In this document: one piece after another, positions 6,141-6,405 of the stretch
How positions within the stretch are numbered: the stretch's first letter is position 1
Layout of the letters: the number at the start of each line of letters is the position of its first letter
NCBI GenBank assembly: GCA_030642995.1
Contig: DAOWMR010000165.1
Span: 1 to 6,405, forward strand
From: Spirochaetales bacterium
Lineage (GTDB): Bacteria > Spirochaetota > Spirochaetia > DSM-27196 > SLST01
DNA: 6,405 nt
Direction of reading: 5' to 3'
Translations under genes and position numbers: made by a program
Notes under the pieces: model-generated
The model's input: only the letters and a program-made list of their open reading frames with translations
The model's database searches: none
Told to the model about the DNA's origin: nothing

Positions 6141-6405
6141 ATGGCGAAAATCGTGTCATTTAGCATAGACGGCAAGGAATGCATGGCCGAGGAGGGACAG
6201 TACCTCGTTGATGCGGCGGAGGCAAACAACGTCTACATCCCGACGCTCTGCAACATGAAGGGGGTGCCACCTCAGGGATCGTGCCGGGTGTGCTCGGTCA
6301 AGGTCAACGGCAAGTTGACCACCGCCTGCACCACGAAGGTTTCCGAAGGGATGGAAGTCATCAACGAAAGCGAGGAGATCCAGTACCTGCGGACGACCAT
6401 CATCG
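6141..6405 (+). CDS. hoxU: HoxU, Fe-S electron-transfer subunit of the hydrogenase diaphorase (N-terminal part, cut by window edge)
   Basis: HoxU relays electrons between HoxF and the small hydrogenase subunit HoxY through a chain of Fe-S clusters. It resembles the N-terminal part of complex I subunit NuoG. The 88 visible residues form the ferredoxin-like [2Fe-2S] domain, with the ligand pattern C-x10-C-x2-C-x11-C at Cys37, 48, 51 and 63. The stretches VYIPTLC and SCRVCSVKVNG match what I recall of Cupriavidus necator HoxU. HoxU is usually about 235-240 residues, so the later [4Fe-4S] ligand regions lie beyond the edge. The ATG at 6141 has a good ribosome binding site. A GTG at 6123 is an alternative start that would add six residues. 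The order hoxF-hoxU matches the usual hoxFUYH operon, so hoxY and hoxH are expected next. Confidence 0.92.
   Translation, partial: MAKIVSFSIDGKECMAEEGQYLVDAAEANNVYIPTLCNMKGVPPQGSCRVCSVKVNGKLTTACTTKVSEGMEVINESEEIQYLRTTII

Noticed and set aside
1..6405. CRISPR array, insertion sequence, tRNA or rRNA gene, phage or defence genes
   Set aside because: No regularly spaced repeats, transposase-like frames, terminal repeats or RNA-gene motifs were seen, and nearly all bases are taken up by the six recognised genes.

Overview
The window is a GC-rich bacterial hydrogenase locus with two divergent blocks. Leftward (minus strand) run four maturation genes in the order hypF, hypC, hypD, hypE. Rightward (plus strand) runs the start of a NAD-linked [NiFe]-hydrogenase operon, hoxF then hoxU. 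The window edges cut hypE (C-terminal part missing) and hoxU (about 88 residues visible). The sequence does not identify the host. Strong AGGAGG ribosome binding sites, TTG/ATG starts and tightly overlapping genes show a bacterium, and nothing marks it as a phage, plasmid or mobile element.

Layout. Positions 1-554 (minus) hold the N-terminal 184 residues of HypE, 547-1629 (minus) HypD, 1626-1853 (minus) HypC and 1853-4174 (minus) HypF. Each gene overlaps the next by 1-8 bases, so they look like one translationally coupled transcript. Positions 4175-4320 are the only intergenic space, a divergent control region. It contains a perfect 9-bp inverted repeat (TGTTGACAG, 12-base spacer, CTGTCAACA), and each arm carries a consensus-like -35 hexamer. 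Positions 4321-6126 (plus) encode HoxF, an intact 601-residue NuoE-NuoF fusion, and 6141 to the right edge encodes HoxU.

How the genes work together. HypE and HypF make the cyanide ligands of the [NiFe] active site from carbamoyl phosphate. HypC and HypD form the scaffold on which the Fe(CN)2CO unit is assembled before delivery to the hydrogenase large subunit. HoxF and HoxU form the diaphorase half of a soluble NAD-reducing hydrogenase (group 3d type), which passes electrons between NAD(H) and the hydrogenase dimer HoxYH. HoxYH is expected to the right of the window. The nickel-insertion genes hypA and hypB are not in this window.

I see no undescribed system here. All six genes belong to well-known families. 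The points most worth a second look are the symmetric control element between the divergent operons, the near-complete loss of the N-terminal [2Fe-2S] ligands in HoxF, and the unusual start sites of hypC, hypD and hypF.
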